A stretch of DNA of 64,000 nt from Pieris napi (GCF_905475465.1 NC_062249.1:11048501-11112500); one strand, 5' to 3'. Shown: positions 11,301 through 24,534, numbered from the stretch's first letter. Notes: generated from the letters alone by a model not told the origin. Program-made: numbers and translations.

Positions 11301-11770
11301 TACCTAATAGTTTTTATTTAATTACTTTTTTCTTATTTTTACTAATTCTACTAACATAGATCTTAAGAAACTATTGTTACTAACTCACTAATCAATCAAT
11401 GGACCGTATTTTTCTGATGAATAAAATTATTATTATAATTAGAGAACTACACTGTAGACAGCAATCACGCAAATATAGTAACGTTGAAAAAGTACCTTAC
11501 TTCATATATACTACTTATATTTTTAAACAAATACCTCTTAATTAAAATAAATAGCCCTAATGAAATGCAAATCATCAATTCAGTCCACAGCTATGAAACA
11601 AACAAATTCTCAAAGTGCCTTGTTCTGAAATCAAACAAAACGTCGACTTAATTGAGATTGACTAAACTTTACACAGATTTCGTCTACACCCGTATCGTGT
11701 GATGTTATCATTGTAATAATTAATTTAATGACAGACTACATAGACTGGGCTTGTGGTTTTTATTTTTAAA
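11301..11770. other. No gene recognised
   Basis: AT-rich. It borders the Helitron at 11771 with the 'a' expected next to its CTAG end. Nothing else is identified. Confidence 0.5.
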
Positions 11771-12262
11771 CTAGCAGACCCGGCGAACTTCGTTCCGCCT
11801 AACAGTCTAATAATATCGTGTTAACTCTAGTTAAACTTAATTTAGGATTTCATTGAGGTAAGGACATTAATACAACTTTTTTGAAAATACAGAAATGTTT
11901 TATTGCTTACCGTTGCGAAAGAAGAATGGCAGTTTTACACTTTACGCCTCTTCTCTCTAACGCCAATATTGCGATACTGCATGTTAAAGCACTTACTGAG
12001 ATATAGCAACATTTTTTTTGTTATCGCAAGAACAAAGTGGCAGGTTTCTTTTATATGCGTAATTTTGTCAACAAATGGCACCACATCCTGTTTGGTAATG
12101 AATAAATTTATTTTTATTCGATAACTTATCCGATATTTTATAATTTATTCTGCTATTCGGAGCGGAAAAAAATCCACCAAAAAAGAGATACCTCACGGTT
12201 TAGCCGATCTTGAGTTATAAGTGGTGTAACTAACTAGACTTTGTTTTATATACATATTTAGA
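11771..12262 (-). mobile_element. Non-autonomous Helitron, 492 bp
   Basis: On the minus strand it starts with TC (12262) after an A and ends in CTAG (11774-11771) before a T, which is the Helitron insertion pattern with no target duplication. Before the end lies 'ggcggaacgaagttcgccggg', whose arms GGCG/CGCC-like can fold. The interior matches 14742-15297: 'tgctttaacatgcagtatcgcaatattggcg', 'agagaagaggc' and 'aaaactgccattcttctt'. It encodes no complete Rep/helicase. Confidence 0.7.
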
Positions 12263-12656
12263 TTAAGATTATGTTGGCATCATTGATTACAGTGAAACGC
12301 AATAAGAACCTAAAAAATGCGGTAAAAATCAAATCGTGAATCTTATTCTATTTCAATTGTAATGCTATTTGAATGGGTTGTATACGCCAGCAAAGTTTGT
12401 TCAAGCTTACAGCTGAAATTAATTTGTATTTGTAGACCCATCGCAATGATTTGTGGGCGTTTATTACGCTTAGTCTGCGAATAACTGCTGTGACCTTCTG
12501 TGTAACACAGATAATTGAATATTACAATGTACGTTTATGCTTTATGGTTCATTTAAAATAACGGGTTTCAATAGCAGCTTTTGCTTAGAAGGAACTTTTT
12601 TATTCATGTTCGGATTACCTGGTGAAAACATTCTACGTCACATTAAATATTTTATT

Positions 12657-12855
12657 ATTCCATTCAGTGTTGAGACCCTTGGTTCGTTGGGTCCTAGAGC
12701 TACAAGGGTTTTTAAGGAAATAGCAAAAAGGTTAGTTGACATGACACGAGGGCGAAGAGCTGGCAGCTACCTAAGACAAAGAATTAGTCTAGCTATTCAA
12801 AGGGGGAACGCTGCCAGTATCTTCGGAACCTTGCCTAAAGGGACTCCTATTAATA
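12657..12855 (+). pseudogene. Non-LTR reverse transcriptase C-terminal fragment
   Basis: About 66 codons in one frame: Pro-Phe-Ser-Val-Glu-Thr-Leu-Gly-Ser-Leu-Gly-Pro, then Arg-Ala-Gly-Ser-Tyr-Leu-Arg-Gln-Arg-Ile, then Ala-Ile-Gln-Arg-Gly-Asn-Ala-Ala-Ser. I recognise these blocks from the C-terminal, post-RT part of arthropod and mollusc non-LTR polymerases. The frame extends upstream to 12537, but those residues are AT-driven and lack the motif. It has no RT core, so it is a truncated relic. Confidence 0.6.
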
Positions 12856-13134
12856 TGTTTAAGTTATTATATTTTAAGGTTTGTTATTGTTTTTAGAATA
12901 TATTATTTTTATTAAATTTATATTATTATTTAAACCTTGTCCAAATATTATATTTCTTAGAATATATTAATTGATATAATTAATACAATAAAAACTAGTA
13001 TTTTTCTTAATAGACAAGAAGTAGGTTAAAGGCATCTTGGTTCTCTCATGATGTTTTTCTTTACTTATTTACGGGACATTTATAACAATTCTTAAAAAGA
13101 AAAATAACGAAGGTAACAGATGTTACAATAACAA

Positions 13135-13435
13135 TAAATAAACTATAGTGGAAATGGGCGGGACACATGGCAAGAGGAATAGAAAAGTGGAGCAAAAACC
13201 TACTAAACTGGTGCCCAAGGTACAGCAAGCCAAAAGAGGGAGACAACTCAGAAGGTGGATCACATTAAAGAAACAGCAGGTGGTACATAGCAGAGAGTGA
13301 TACAGCGTAGAGAGGAATGACGGGATTTGGAGGAGGCCTTTGCCAAAAAAGGGCACACATATACACTAGAAGAGGATTAAAATTTGATGATTTATTTAAA
13401 TGTATCTGAATAAAGGCTATTATTATTATTATAAC
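13135..13435 (+). pseudogene. Non-LTR RT C-terminal fragment, family C
   Basis: The plus strand reads Trp-Lys-Trp-Ala-Gly-His-Met-Ala-Arg at the start and Gly-Phe-Gly-Gly-Gly-Leu near the end in a shifted frame. This is the usual end of lepidopteran endonuclease-RTs, followed by 'tgaataaaggctattattattatt', a typical 3' tail. Frameshifts and stops interrupt it. Related tails are at 25736-25935 and 27425-27805. The opposite-strand frames of 61 and 77 codons are shadows. Confidence 0.6.
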
Positions 13436-14741
13436 AATTCTTAAAGAAAGTACCTTCCTCTAAAGCCTTAAAAATTTAAATAACAATATTCCTATTAAAC
13501 AAAGTACATGAAATCTCGCCTGTACAGCAGATTGCGTGCTTATTACAGAGTCGAGCGCGAGTACATTAGTCGGATATCATTGCGATCCTACTTCCAAATG
13601 GTCGATTAGAAGTTTTCTTATTAGAACTTCCTCTATTACAACTCCGCTATGTACTTTATCTTGATGGAAAAATCAAAGCAAGACGCTCATGGCTCATATA
13701 ACAGTTATTCTGGTTTAATATTGAAGTAAAGCTTTCTTGGACGGTTACGTGGAACTAAATTGTGGAAATAAATTTCGTGGAACTTTGTAGTTACTTTGAG
13801 ATTTACTTCACTCAAAACAAAGTAATACGTTATTACTATCGAAGTTTATTAACAATTAATTGTGCTATTGTGGTATAAAGACATTTTTACAATTTTATGC
13901 AAAATTAGTTAAATGTGCTAAAATAATCTTATCTACTGATTGTTTGTCGGGATTTTCACTCACTTCTTTTGATTGTTTGATCTACTTTCAGATAGATTTT
14001 TGTTTATAAAAAAACAATCCGGTCCTAACAGGTAACCCTAAATTGACAAGAATGGTCAACAAAACTATAAAATTTAGACAGAACAATGAAACAAAAAAGA
14101 AACATGAATTCGGAAAAACACAATTACGTAATAAAAAACAGTGCAAAAAAATAACTAAGATTAGCAAATAATAGAACTTTTTTCAGTTCACTCTACGCAC
14201 AAAACGGTCCGTTAACCTATGCAATTCGTTACCGAATATTTTGTGGTCTTGAACCATTTGTCGAAAAATGGTATTTTACAAACCCTAATCTAAAATAATA
14301 CAAAAAATTATTAATAAAATAAACTAAAAAGCTAATCTTACGGATTCATGAATTACGATGCAATACAAAATAATAAGAAATACAGGAATTACTAACACAA
14401 TTAAGCAGGATAGGATATGTTTAAGAAATGTGTAGAATAGTTTAAAAAAAGGGTTTTATATCGAATTTATATGCAAGCAAAACGTCAGAGTTATTACCAA
14501 TTCATCCCCTCACTAATCTCGGGGTTGGATAGTTAATTAAAATCAAATAGAGTTAGTTAATCTATATAGGTACCTTGTGTTATTAAATTTATTCATGCAT
14601 TCCATTATATTTAGAAGAACGTAATTGGTTTTCAATGTTCTATATTTTTGTCTGTGAATTTTTCTGGTTAACACGGCTGAGTTGACTTCTAGGGACGGTC
14701 AGATGTTATATTATTTTTGGAATAGCCAAAGATGGAATACA
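13436..14741. other. No gene recognised
   Basis: AT-rich DNA up to the Helitron at 14742. There are no open frames of note and no internal repeat match. Confidence 0.5.
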
Positions 14742-15297
14742 TCTATATATATAAAAGAAAGTCGTGTTTGTTACAACACTTATAACTCGAGATCGGCTGG
14801 ACCGATGTTAGTTATGTCTTTTTTGATGGATTTTTCTCCACTCCGAATAACAGAATAAGTAATAAAATATCGGATAAGTTATCGAATAACAATAAATAAA
14901 TTAATTAATTTTACGAATGCATACGGCATGTGGTGACATTTGTTGACAAAACTACGCATATCATTTTACGTCGAATTCGTGTCACTTCAAGAAATTCCGA
15001 ACTTGAGGTAAATGAGGAGATGCATAACCAGGCTTTGATCTTGATCGAAAACATGTGTTACCTCATCAAAAAATGTTGTAAAGCAGAAAGTGCTTTAACA
15101 TGCAGTATCGCAATATTGGCGATAGAGAGAAGAGGCCTAATGTGTAAAACTGCCATTCTTCTTTTGCAATGGCAAGCAATAAAACATTTCTCTATTTGCA
15201 AAAAAAGTTATCACCTTAATGAAATCCTAAAATTAGTTTAACTAAAGTAACAACGATATTATTATTAAGGCGGAACGAAGTTAGTCGGGTCAGCTAG
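14742..15297 (+). mobile_element. Non-autonomous Helitron, 556 bp, with helicase-like remnant
   Basis: Begins TCTATATATATAAAAG after an A (14741) and ends CTAG (15294-15297) before a T. The end is preceded by 'ggcggaacgaagttagtcgggtcag'. Same family as 11771-12262. A 103-codon frame at 14930-15241 runs through it; its middle (Glu-Glu-Met-His-Asn-Gln-Ala-Leu-Ile-Leu-Ile-Glu) resembles a segment of Helitron Rep-helicase proteins. This suggests an internally deleted derivative of an autonomous element, though the match is from memory. No conserved helicase motifs remain. Confidence 0.7.
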
Positions 15298-18200
15298 TAA
15301 TATATACAAAAAGGTTCAAACATTTACAACAAAAAAATGTATTAAATACAAATACCTAATTCGGCTGTGTATATAGGTATGTGTATCCATTATTTGTTTC
15401 TTTGCCGTAACCGCAGAAACTGAATTATGTTTATGTGTGATATAATATTTTTTTTGTAATTTTATTTTTTGTCATTAAATTGAATAATTATTTACTGTAT
15501 GTAATAGTTAATTTTTAGTAAACCAGCACTGAAGATGCCACTAAAATGCCGTGTACAGATGTAATTGGACTTCAGTTTTACAAATGTTGTTTAGTGTGTA
15601 ATAACTGTATGTATTTAATCAATCTGTTTTCTGTTTCTGTACCAAAAATTAAAAAAAAAAGACTAGTATTGAAAACGTCCCTTTTAGATCACACTACAAC
15701 TGAGGTAACGGATGTAATCGCGAAGCATACCTAGTGAATAATCATATATCCAAACTTCAACTTATATCTGTGTGTGTAAATCATTCTCCCAGACCAGGTC
15801 ATCTGGGTAGTTAAGGAATTATCATGTATCAGGGAGGGTTAGCGAACATATTAAATCGTTAAGTGTTTTGATAAACACAGACAGAGGGTGAATCATGTCG
15901 GCCTCGGGAAATCATGGTTTGAGAGCACGTCCCGATTTAACTGGAGCCGATCTCGATATGACAGTTGTGATTTGTGGATGGTGTCATGCGGTGTAAAATA
16001 ATTATCGATCAATCGATAGAAGTTTCTTTTTTAATGAAAATTAATTTTTAAGTGAAATTGTGTCTGCAATTATTTCAATCCATTCAAAAAAATAAATTAC
16101 ATATTTATTGTTTATGATAAGATGTTACTGCCACTAGTCACCTATCATATTTAAATTCAATTTTACTCAAGAGAGGAAAGAGTAAGAACTCAGTTCCGAT
16201 TTATCTCCAAATTTATTCTCACTTTTTAAATATTATTTTTTTTTAAGAATTCTGTAAGTTTATTAAATATAAAGCAAAGTTTGTCTGTTAAATAGTGTGC
16301 AATTGAAGAAATTGTTATTTTCATTTGTTTATAGATGTAATCGTTGGAAAACTTTTTTAAATAAATAAATTTAAAATGCCAATTAGGCAGCATACGTTTC
16401 TACTTATGCTGTTTTTTCGATCGAATTTTTATCAATCTTTAGATTATTAAACAATTCTACCGTTATAAAAAATATACCTACTGTTAACATCGCAATAGAA
16501 TAATAATATCAGATTTCATGATTATTCAAAATACTCTCTCTCTCTCCTTATCGAGTGCGCTCTTGAATTAGCCGTCGACAAAGCTTCGCTTATCTTTCGG
16601 ATTTAGAACTGAACCCTCTATACAAAATAATAGACGGGTTGATATCGTCATTGTTTGAGCATGAAATTAAAATTGAACGAGTTCACACGTGCGCATCGCC
16701 GAGATAAGGGGTTGCATTGCAATCGATTCGCATTTTGGATACTTGCTCTTTTCTTTCTTTGTACTGTATAAATGTGTATGATATTGTTGAAGGTAAGATG
16801 TTTTTTACGGTCACGTAGTTGTACCATTAAATTTATTAAATGAAGATCACTAAACACCTAATAATTTAAACGCCATCTAAAATTTAGATTTCGATCTATT
16901 CTGTTTTGTTCAATTTTATTTTCTGTCTTACGTATAAGCTATATTTACTAATGAAAGAAAATTGTATATTTAAATAGCATGGTTGGTATTGTAAAATACT
17001 AATATTACTATACTGGACAATAAGTCCCAAAAACGGCAAATTTAAGTTGATTTTAGTACTATTTATCAACGTAGTCCATTATGTGGCGGATTCAATTAAA
17101 TTTATCGATATTGCGGCGTGTACAGTGCCTACAGTGTGGGTGATGGCGGTTCGTGTATCCGCAAATCCACTGTGTGTTTAGAAAACGATTTAATTAATTC
17201 AATTTTGACATACACGTCATTATTTACATTTGCGGTAATGATTTGTAAAGCGTTATTTTGTTAATGTACTGAGTTCTATAGTTAAAATTTCGACTTGACT
17301 AAACTTTTGTATTTTCGCACTTCTTGTTCTTATTTAATTTACAAAATAAGTCTGACACTGGTTGCCTGGATATGAGCGCTCAAAAAACGATGTTCCTATT
17401 TACTTAATTAGTTTAATTGTACTGTATTTCTTGCAACGATATGTAAATATAAAAGGCTCAATCGAACACGACGACATGTTGGAGTTGAATTAAAATGTAA
17501 TAAACAAAAAATTACTTCATCATTCAATTGCTTGATTATTTAAATTGAAAAATCGCTACCTAGTATAACAACTTTCATATTTTAAAGTTAAATAAAACGA
17601 CCGCAAGGCCTTGAAAATTAGGGACAAAATAGATAGAAGAATTAAGTTATTTAAGGAATATTTTTTTTTTTAAACTAAAAATCAATCAGACCGGACGAGT
17701 GAGCAAGGCATATAACCAACTAAGTTCCTCGGTTCGAGCGAGGGCGCAACGAGTGGTCACGACTTCTGCTGAAACCACTGCTGTCGTAACCGAAGCTAGA
17801 ATCCCTATACATGCAAGTTTGTAAGTGTACCAAAATAATAAAAAAAACCTAAGTAACGCCGCGCCATCTTGTGGATGTTTCTTCTGATTCTATCATTGTG
17901 ACGTATGTTCCAAAAGCACCATATCTTAAGAACAAGATTTCTTCCAAAGATGACACGAATAATAATTATATTATTACATACAACATTTTGCGAAGCCAAC
18001 AATACAGTCTAGTCAGTCAACAATACAGGACTAAATCCAGTAAGTATAACTGTAAGCTTTTTGTATTGTAGCATCTGTGTGTATTGGCTAATTAGATTAC
18101 TTACACCGAGTTCCTAGTTTGTACATTGTTAGTTTAGAACTGTTGGATTTATCGTTTAATCTATGTACCTATGTCTGCAAACTTTGTAGTGGTACCAAAT

Positions 18201-20892
18201 AAGTAAAATTATTTTTGTGGCAACAGTTTTGAGCATGATTAACTTCTGTACTATGTGAATTGTGTGTTTAAAAGTGATTTAAAAGACTTCATTTAGTAAT
18301 TTTAGAGCTGAATATTTGTTTAATTGTCTCTTTTTTACAAAACTTTTTTGAAGGACCGGGAACTGGAGTAACTTTATGTTACTTGTGATGGTGGTAAGGT
18401 AAAAAGTATGTTCAGATTTCATTTGAACATTGACCAACTGCTGACACGGCTCACGTGGTTATTCTAAATTTATCATCTAAAGATTATACAAGAACAGCTC
18501 ACGGGAATAATATTGTGTATGTGTGTGTATGTGTGAATAGGTGTAAGTTGTAATAAAGATATTGTTTTATAAAAATAAATCAGATTTGAATTATTAGTCT
18601 TATTTATTCCTCGTTTTCTTAAAAAAAGCTCAGTTGTAGAACGACGTACATCAAAGTGATACTGGTGGAAACTTATATTCATTTTATTGTTTACAGTACA
18701 TATTACCGTATACAAATTCAAAACTCCCTTAAATTATAAATAGATAGCTCTTTAGTATGTACTCGTATAGGACAAGGTTTTCGTAATGACAAAGTTTAAT
18801 TTATGTTTGTAGGTAGAATCAAAATAGTTATTCAATTTCTCCTATACTAAACCATTTTTTATAGTTTTTAAAAAGAATAATTGACAACTCTTTCTACATA
18901 ATAACTATAATATCTACAACAATAATAACGGAAAAAAGGTTTTCGGCTAAGAAATAATCGTAGTAAACTAGCGGGATGCGCAATACATTTCGTAAATGTG
19001 TATATAACTTTTACGCATTAGAATTTCAATCGTTCGATATCCATTCAAAGTGATAAGTAATTAAAGTTATACAGTGAGGTTGCGTGCATGTTTCCGGTTT
19101 ACGTTCAAAGCAACCCCATCATTATTGCCAATCAAATGGGAAATTGGTTTTGAATACTGTTTCAAATGCCAATAACATCACGGGTGAACTTTATAATATA
19201 AAATTGTTTCAATATTTATTTCTCCTTTTTCTAGTAATTTTCCTTTAAGATTTTTATTTTTTATAAATTAAGAGAAAATACATTTTTGTGTTTGGCATAC
19301 GCTAGTAGGTAGTAGGTACTTCATAATGATTATGTGAGTGAAAATAGAACACAAGAACAGAGTGTCTTTTCTCCCTTTAATAGAGACTGCAGGTAGTGTT
19401 ATTGGACTCTTCCTTATGTTAAAAATCGTTTTTAGTAAATTAGGTTAGACTTAAATTACTTATAAGTCTTAAGGCTAGATCGTAATGTTCCATGATGTCT
19501 TAGTGAAGACACATGTATTAAAAATAATAATGTTTATGAAATTTGTCTAAAATGTAATTAAGTAAGGTCATTCAACACTTAAACCTGTGCCGTGTCTAGA
19601 CTTTAGTTTTTTATTACTTACACTATTAATCAAAAACTTAGCTACTAATCTACGGTAAACAGTCTTGCATGCAAAAATGCTATAAGGGCAGACAAGTTTA
19701 ATATGAAAACTTACCAGTTATAACCAAAAGTATACAGAAAATAATAATGGCTTTGATTAAAGTTTGCTAATGAGTACATTTATTTTGAACAGTCTAAGAT
19801 ATGGTAAGCGTGCAGCTCACAACACTGAAGTCATGACCTACTGGATCATCTTCCTATTTGGCCAAGTAATGGGAGAAATAAGATTAGTAAGAAGGTAAAT
19901 TATTAGAAGTTCTTACCGGATGTGGTAGGACGGAAGACCGTCTACAGACATCAAAAGAAATATTGTGAAGTTTCATGATTTAAATTAATTACGTGGACTA
20001 ATTACGAGACGTTTCTATATTAATTATTATAACAAATTTGATTGTGGTACAGTTAATTATAATGTTAATGAACTATTTAGATAATGTTGTCCATAGGTTT
20101 ATACACAAGTATACATATAATAATAATAATTATATTTTAAAACGTTATTGTAATTATTATAGTAATACAAATACAATTTAATATTTGTTTTTCAAACGAT
20201 ATATAATTAATTAATAATATTATTGAGTTTTTTTTCATTTATCTTCCCTTTTGAGAAACATTTTTATTAAAAAAATATATTTCCTGTGTCCCGCCTATTT
20301 TGGCAAGATTTTTGCCACATCTTAGACATACATTGTTATATTTCATTAAATATATATTAAATAATACGCTTAAACCTCAGGAAGAGGTGAAAACCGTATA
20401 TAACCCGTTTCGTAGCTTTGAGATTATCGCGTTCAAAGACTGATGCGGCCGGGGACATTCGTTTTATTATATGTATAGGAAGATCGACATTCCTACATTT
20501 CAAAACTATAAAGCTAAGTTATTTGATTATCAAAAACGCTGTAAAGCAAAACTTAACGAATTTCTTTTTCACTCTGGAATTACTAAAAAACGTTGTTCTC
20601 CATTTAATTAGGAATGACGGTATGACTTGTGAAACAAGATGCAAATCATCTTTTATCATGCATAAGTAATCACAGTATCAATTTCAAAAGAATATAAAAT
20701 GTTTTATACCATAGTTAGAAAGGTACCATTGTTCGCGAGCAATACCTTGTCATTAGTCACACGCTATTTAGCAGTTAGTATAACATACCTATTTATCAAT
20801 ACCACATTTATTTATACTAATCGTGTTTAGAAATGTAAACGATACGACTAATTATATTTAGGTCCAATTCATTTGTACAAATGTACGCCGAT
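15298..20892. other. Long stretch without a recognisable gene
   Basis: 5.6 kb of AT-rich DNA, the quietest part of the window. A (TC)n run lies near 16535 and a TG-rich run at 18510-18540. 15890-15980 and 17690-17800 are locally GC-richer but show no coding periodicity. The 62-codon frame at 15546-15734 and the 69-codon frame at 16648-16857 have no family motif. It may hold host non-coding or regulatory DNA; only conservation could tell. Confidence 0.5.
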
Positions 20893-20964
20893 TAGGAATT
20901 GTGCTACCAATTCCTAAATAATATTTTTAATTTCTTGTAACGCAAATTTATGCGTTACAAGAAA
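20893..20964. repeat. Two adjacent hairpins
   Basis: TAGGAATTG at 20893-20901 pairs with CAATTCCTA at 20908-20916. TTTCTTGTAACGCA at 20931-20944 pairs perfectly with TGCGTTACAAGAAA at 20951-20964 across a 6-base loop. They lie directly upstream of the diverged repeat at 20985 and could be its structured 5' end. Confidence 0.7.
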
Positions 20965-20984
20965 GATTAAGATTATGCATAACT

Positions 20985-21190
20985 ATGCAAGAAAATATGA
21001 CATCACAAATTTTACACACATACACATAAATGATATTAGAATATAAAAATTTCAAAGAAGCAAACGGAAAACCTAAAATTATATAGAAAATTAAGAGCGT
21101 GATACTCAAAATTTCGGTAAGTTGGAAGATTGTTGCAAAATATATCAATATTTTTATCAATGTTAGTAATTAAGTTGTGAGACAATGAAA
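20985..21190 (+). repeat. Diverged interspersed repeat (copy of 8155-8350)
   Basis: Shares 'tgacatcacaaattttacacacatacacat', 'atattagaa' and 'cggtaagttggaaga' in order with 8155-8350. Minus-strand frames of 70 and 87 codons crossing it are hydrophobic and AT-driven and are not called. Confidence 0.5.
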
Positions 21191-22059
21191 AGTAGCAGAT
21201 AAGTGAGCCGTAGGTACGAAAAGAGGACTTTTTTTTCTTCTGTATGTAATGTGCAGTTCCTATGTTTTGTTTCGTTAGCGTCTTAGTATAGTTTTTCACT
21301 TTGGATTTTACCCTATTTTAAATATAGTTCATTAGTAAATGAAGGTTTATATTTTATGTCGATAAGGCACTTTCTTTGATATACTAAATCTACGGAAAAT
21401 AAAATCGAGAGCCCAATTAAAATACCATTAATTTATAAATAGAAAATGAACGCTTTCATTCACTAGTTTTGTTTTATTTATTCATAGAAATGTCTGCCAT
21501 CTTTGTACTGTTGGAGTTGAAACATTTTTGATTAGGCGAATAATTAATTACCACATTTTCTCGACAGAAATAAAGCCTATTTCGAGCAGGTGTATAAAAT
21601 CAATAGTACGACAACTTTGACAATTGTTCACAACGTTTACCAACCCTAGTTACAATATCGATAAATCAACGACTCTACGCCATTTCGAGTGATAAGTACA
21701 GTGTATGAACGTTCGCACCATATTTAATCGTTATCAACCCGCACCAAAGTCTCGCATTCACCGCTCAGTGATTTAGTTAGCTTATCCAACAGTCAGCTGA
21801 CTTATGGCACGTGAACTTTAACTTTCTCGGTGGACTGCCTCGTAGTCTAGATTGTTTAAGTACGAATAAGTTTTAGGGTTATATGGAGTGTTATACATTT
21901 GAGACCGGCGGGCGCTCTCCATGGTTAATGCTTAAATTATTTTACGCGTTTAGGCTGCAGTCAAATATAAAGTGTTACGATTTTTAAAATAGGTTAATCG
22001 GCAAAGGTTGGAGAAATAGGTGTCACGATTTATGTTTGTGACAAGCAAAAATAGCTTAT
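21191..22059. other. No gene recognised
   Basis: AT-rich with mixed composition around 21660-21840. No open frame or repeat match. Confidence 0.5.
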
Positions 22060-22470
22060 ACGTAGTTACTCTCTCACACTCCACTAGCTCTGCGACCCAA
22101 AAAAAAAGAAACCTAGAAAAGAGAGAATCTTCCAGCGCTACCTGTCCTGTGCCTCTTCTGCAATTGCTGGCTTTCAGCTGCAGTTGTCCTCCACCCTGTA
22201 TCTAGATCAACTAATGGTCTCCGACCACTAGGCCCTCTGGTGAGCCCCCTATCATGGAGCTCAAGTTGCTCCAGCCAATGTAGTCGATGGGCCATATATT
22301 CACCTATAATATGAGGCTGGGCTACCAATTCTTCTTTGAACTCCCCATGTCCCGTCCTACCTCCTTTTCGGCCCCAGGATTTTACTCAATAGCTTACGTT
22401 CCGCCACCAGTAGCTTCTGCTCTTCTGTCACGGTTAGCGTCCAAGACTCACAGCCGTATGTTTTTAATTA
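22060..22470 (-). pseudogene. Non-LTR RT fragment, thumb to C-terminus, frame-broken
   Basis: The minus strand begins Thr-Tyr-Gly-Cys-Glu-Ser-Trp-Thr-Leu-Thr, then Glu-Arg-Lys-Leu-Leu-Ser-Lys-Ile-Leu-Gly-Pro-Lys. After stops and a frame change it continues Arg-Leu-His-Trp-Leu-Glu and Gly-Pro-Ser-Gly-Arg-Arg-Pro. These are the classic post-RT blocks of insect non-LTR polymerases: the YGCE-WTL motif, the ERK-L-ILGP motif and the GR(P)-GRRP block. Several stops make it a relic. The plus-strand frames of about 62 codons here are shadows. Confidence 0.65.
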
Positions 22471-22559
22471 GGCGTTGAACCAATAAATATTTTATTTAAA
22501 CTTCATTGAATTTAGTTTCGGAGATGTTTTACGTAACACCAAATAATATGAGCTCTTTC

Positions 22560-22725
22560 AACTAATCATACAAGGCAAAGTGGCAGGTAGAAGGAGACCT
22601 GGCCGCAGACGCACGTCTTGGTTGAAAAACCTTAGACAATGTCTAGGCACCAAGTCATTGTTTAGAATCCAAAATTAAACTAGCCATGATGATCGCCAAC
22701 CTTCGCAAGGTGAAAATATATATAT
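22560..22725 (+). pseudogene. Non-LTR RT extreme C-terminus
   Basis: Reads Gly-Lys-Val-Ala-Gly-Arg-Arg-Arg-Pro-Gly-Arg-Arg-Arg-Thr-Ser-Trp-Leu-Lys-Asn-Leu-Arg, then a stop. 'ctagccatgatgatcgccaacctt' then encodes the usual Ala-Met-Met-Ile-Ala-Asn-Leu ending. The same last block is found inverted at 54285-54370, so both are ends of one family. Confidence 0.6.
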
Positions 22726-23158
22726 ACGTTGTTAGTTATGAGTTACTGAGTGTAAACAGTTATATTTTTATATTTATCCCCAGGCATGTATCACTTAGCT
22801 ATTGAGACAGTCTAAGTGTGAATAATTACTCTACGCTTACTTACATATTATGGTACATATAGTGCGGTAATCATATGAACCAAAATGTATACTCGTATTT
22901 ACACAAACAAAGCTGGTATGATTTGAAAGCTGTGTTGTTATTATATATTACATATATATTTATATGAATAAATGAATATCTATAAAATACTGGCAGTCAA
23001 AAGATTTCGAAAAGAAAGGTTTTTATTTGGTTTATTTTCAATGGGGACGCATTCAGACGTAACTACGATAATGGAGATCGAAGCATCCGCAAACTAAGGA
23101 TTTTTATTCAAAAGTAGCTTCGATATACAGTTTGTATGATACGCAAAAACATGATAAA
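22726..23158. other. No gene recognised
   Basis: AT-rich spacer before the Helitron at 23159. Confidence 0.5.
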
Positions 23159-23697
23159 CTAGCTCGTGCCCGCAACTTCGACTGTGTAGGATTGAAATAA
23201 TATTTGTCCTAATTATGTAGCGTTAAAGACATATTATATCTACTTAAATACCAGAAGCGATAAAAGTATCTATGTATTTTCATTTAGGAATCAATTTATT
23301 ACTACCAAATGTGCATTTGAAATAAATTATAAATTTTTATTGTAGTTATGGCTAACTATTTTGGCTATAATGGCTTACACAAGACATAGATATAAACTGT
23401 GGCGGGCTGTTTTGTAGGACTATTTAAGATAAACATTTACATTAAACAATACATATGTGTAACTCTAGCGGTTTTGGCAGCGCACGCCAGAATAGCTCGC
23501 AGGTGGTAGATTTTTTCCTACTTGATGGTTTATACAATTCACACAGTATCTGTATAAATTGTAGCCTATGTGTTATTTTGATGTATAAACTATATTATTG
23601 TAAGGTTTCATTAAAATCCATTCAGTAGTTTTTACGTGAAAGTGTAACAAACATCCATCCATACTAACAAGCTTTCGCGTTTATAATATAAGTAGGA
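23159..23697 (-). mobile_element. Non-autonomous Helitron, 539 bp
   Basis: On the minus strand it starts TCCTACTTATATTATAAACG after an A (plus-strand T at 23698) and ends CTAG (23162-23159) before a T, preceded by 'cgaagttgcgggcacgag'. The segment 'ccattcagtagtttttacgtgaaagtgtaacaaacatcc' near its start is one I recognise as a common insect repeat. No coding capacity. Confidence 0.65.
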
Positions 23698-24534
23698 TAA
23701 GGTTTTTTATCATTTGGTCTCTTAAAAAGATAATAATAATAAGACTTCAGCAGCAGTTTCTTGCATACAATCCAAACAATAGTCTATAGTAGTTAGTAAA
23801 TTTTGGTATTACTTTTATTATGTAATTTAATTTTTCCTAATTAATGTTTGTTTGTTATTCGTGTGTATTTTCATTGGTTAAGCATTCTTGTCGATTTAAG
23901 GTCACTTGTTAGACAGGATTGTGTGTATTCATAAATACATGAATTAAAAGTAATACATACATAAAATACAATACAGAATCTAAAATGTCTAGGTTCTACT
24001 GTCTACGACGATATAATATAGTCTCTCAAGTAAATTACGCAGCGGCTAGGGCATTCAGTTTATAAAATAATTATTTCAATAGCGGATTCAACTCAAAAAG
24101 CGTGAGAACCATCCGACATAAGGTTACTAAAGAAATGAAAACGCTTTCAAACGATTCGCGTCGCGACTAACAAGGTACTATTGCTATTCACATTCAATTA
24201 CAAACTAACTAGGAGGCAAGTTCTCTCATTACAGACGTAAAGTGGACGTATTGCTGGGCATTGATGCAAGGAATGCAAAACACAAATTATATGATATAAT
24301 TATTTCATAAATTCATATTAAATGCATTATCTATGGAGATGAAAGGTTTTTTGATACTTCATGCTCTGTTTGGATTTAAATACCTTATAATAATTATTAT
24401 TCAAAACAATTTTTGGAACCGAATTAGATATTTTAAATCGCTGTTTATTCTTATTGTTACAAATATTTAATTATATGAAACAGAAAGAAATTATAACATC
24501 GGAAGTCGAGACGGAATGCGAATTTCCCTATTTA
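23698..24534. other. No gene recognised
   Basis: AT-rich. Nothing with family similarity was found on either strand. Confidence 0.5.

Noticed and set aside
14930..15241. 103-codon frame as an independent gene
   Set aside because: Lies wholly inside a non-autonomous Helitron; kept only as a possible helicase remnant.
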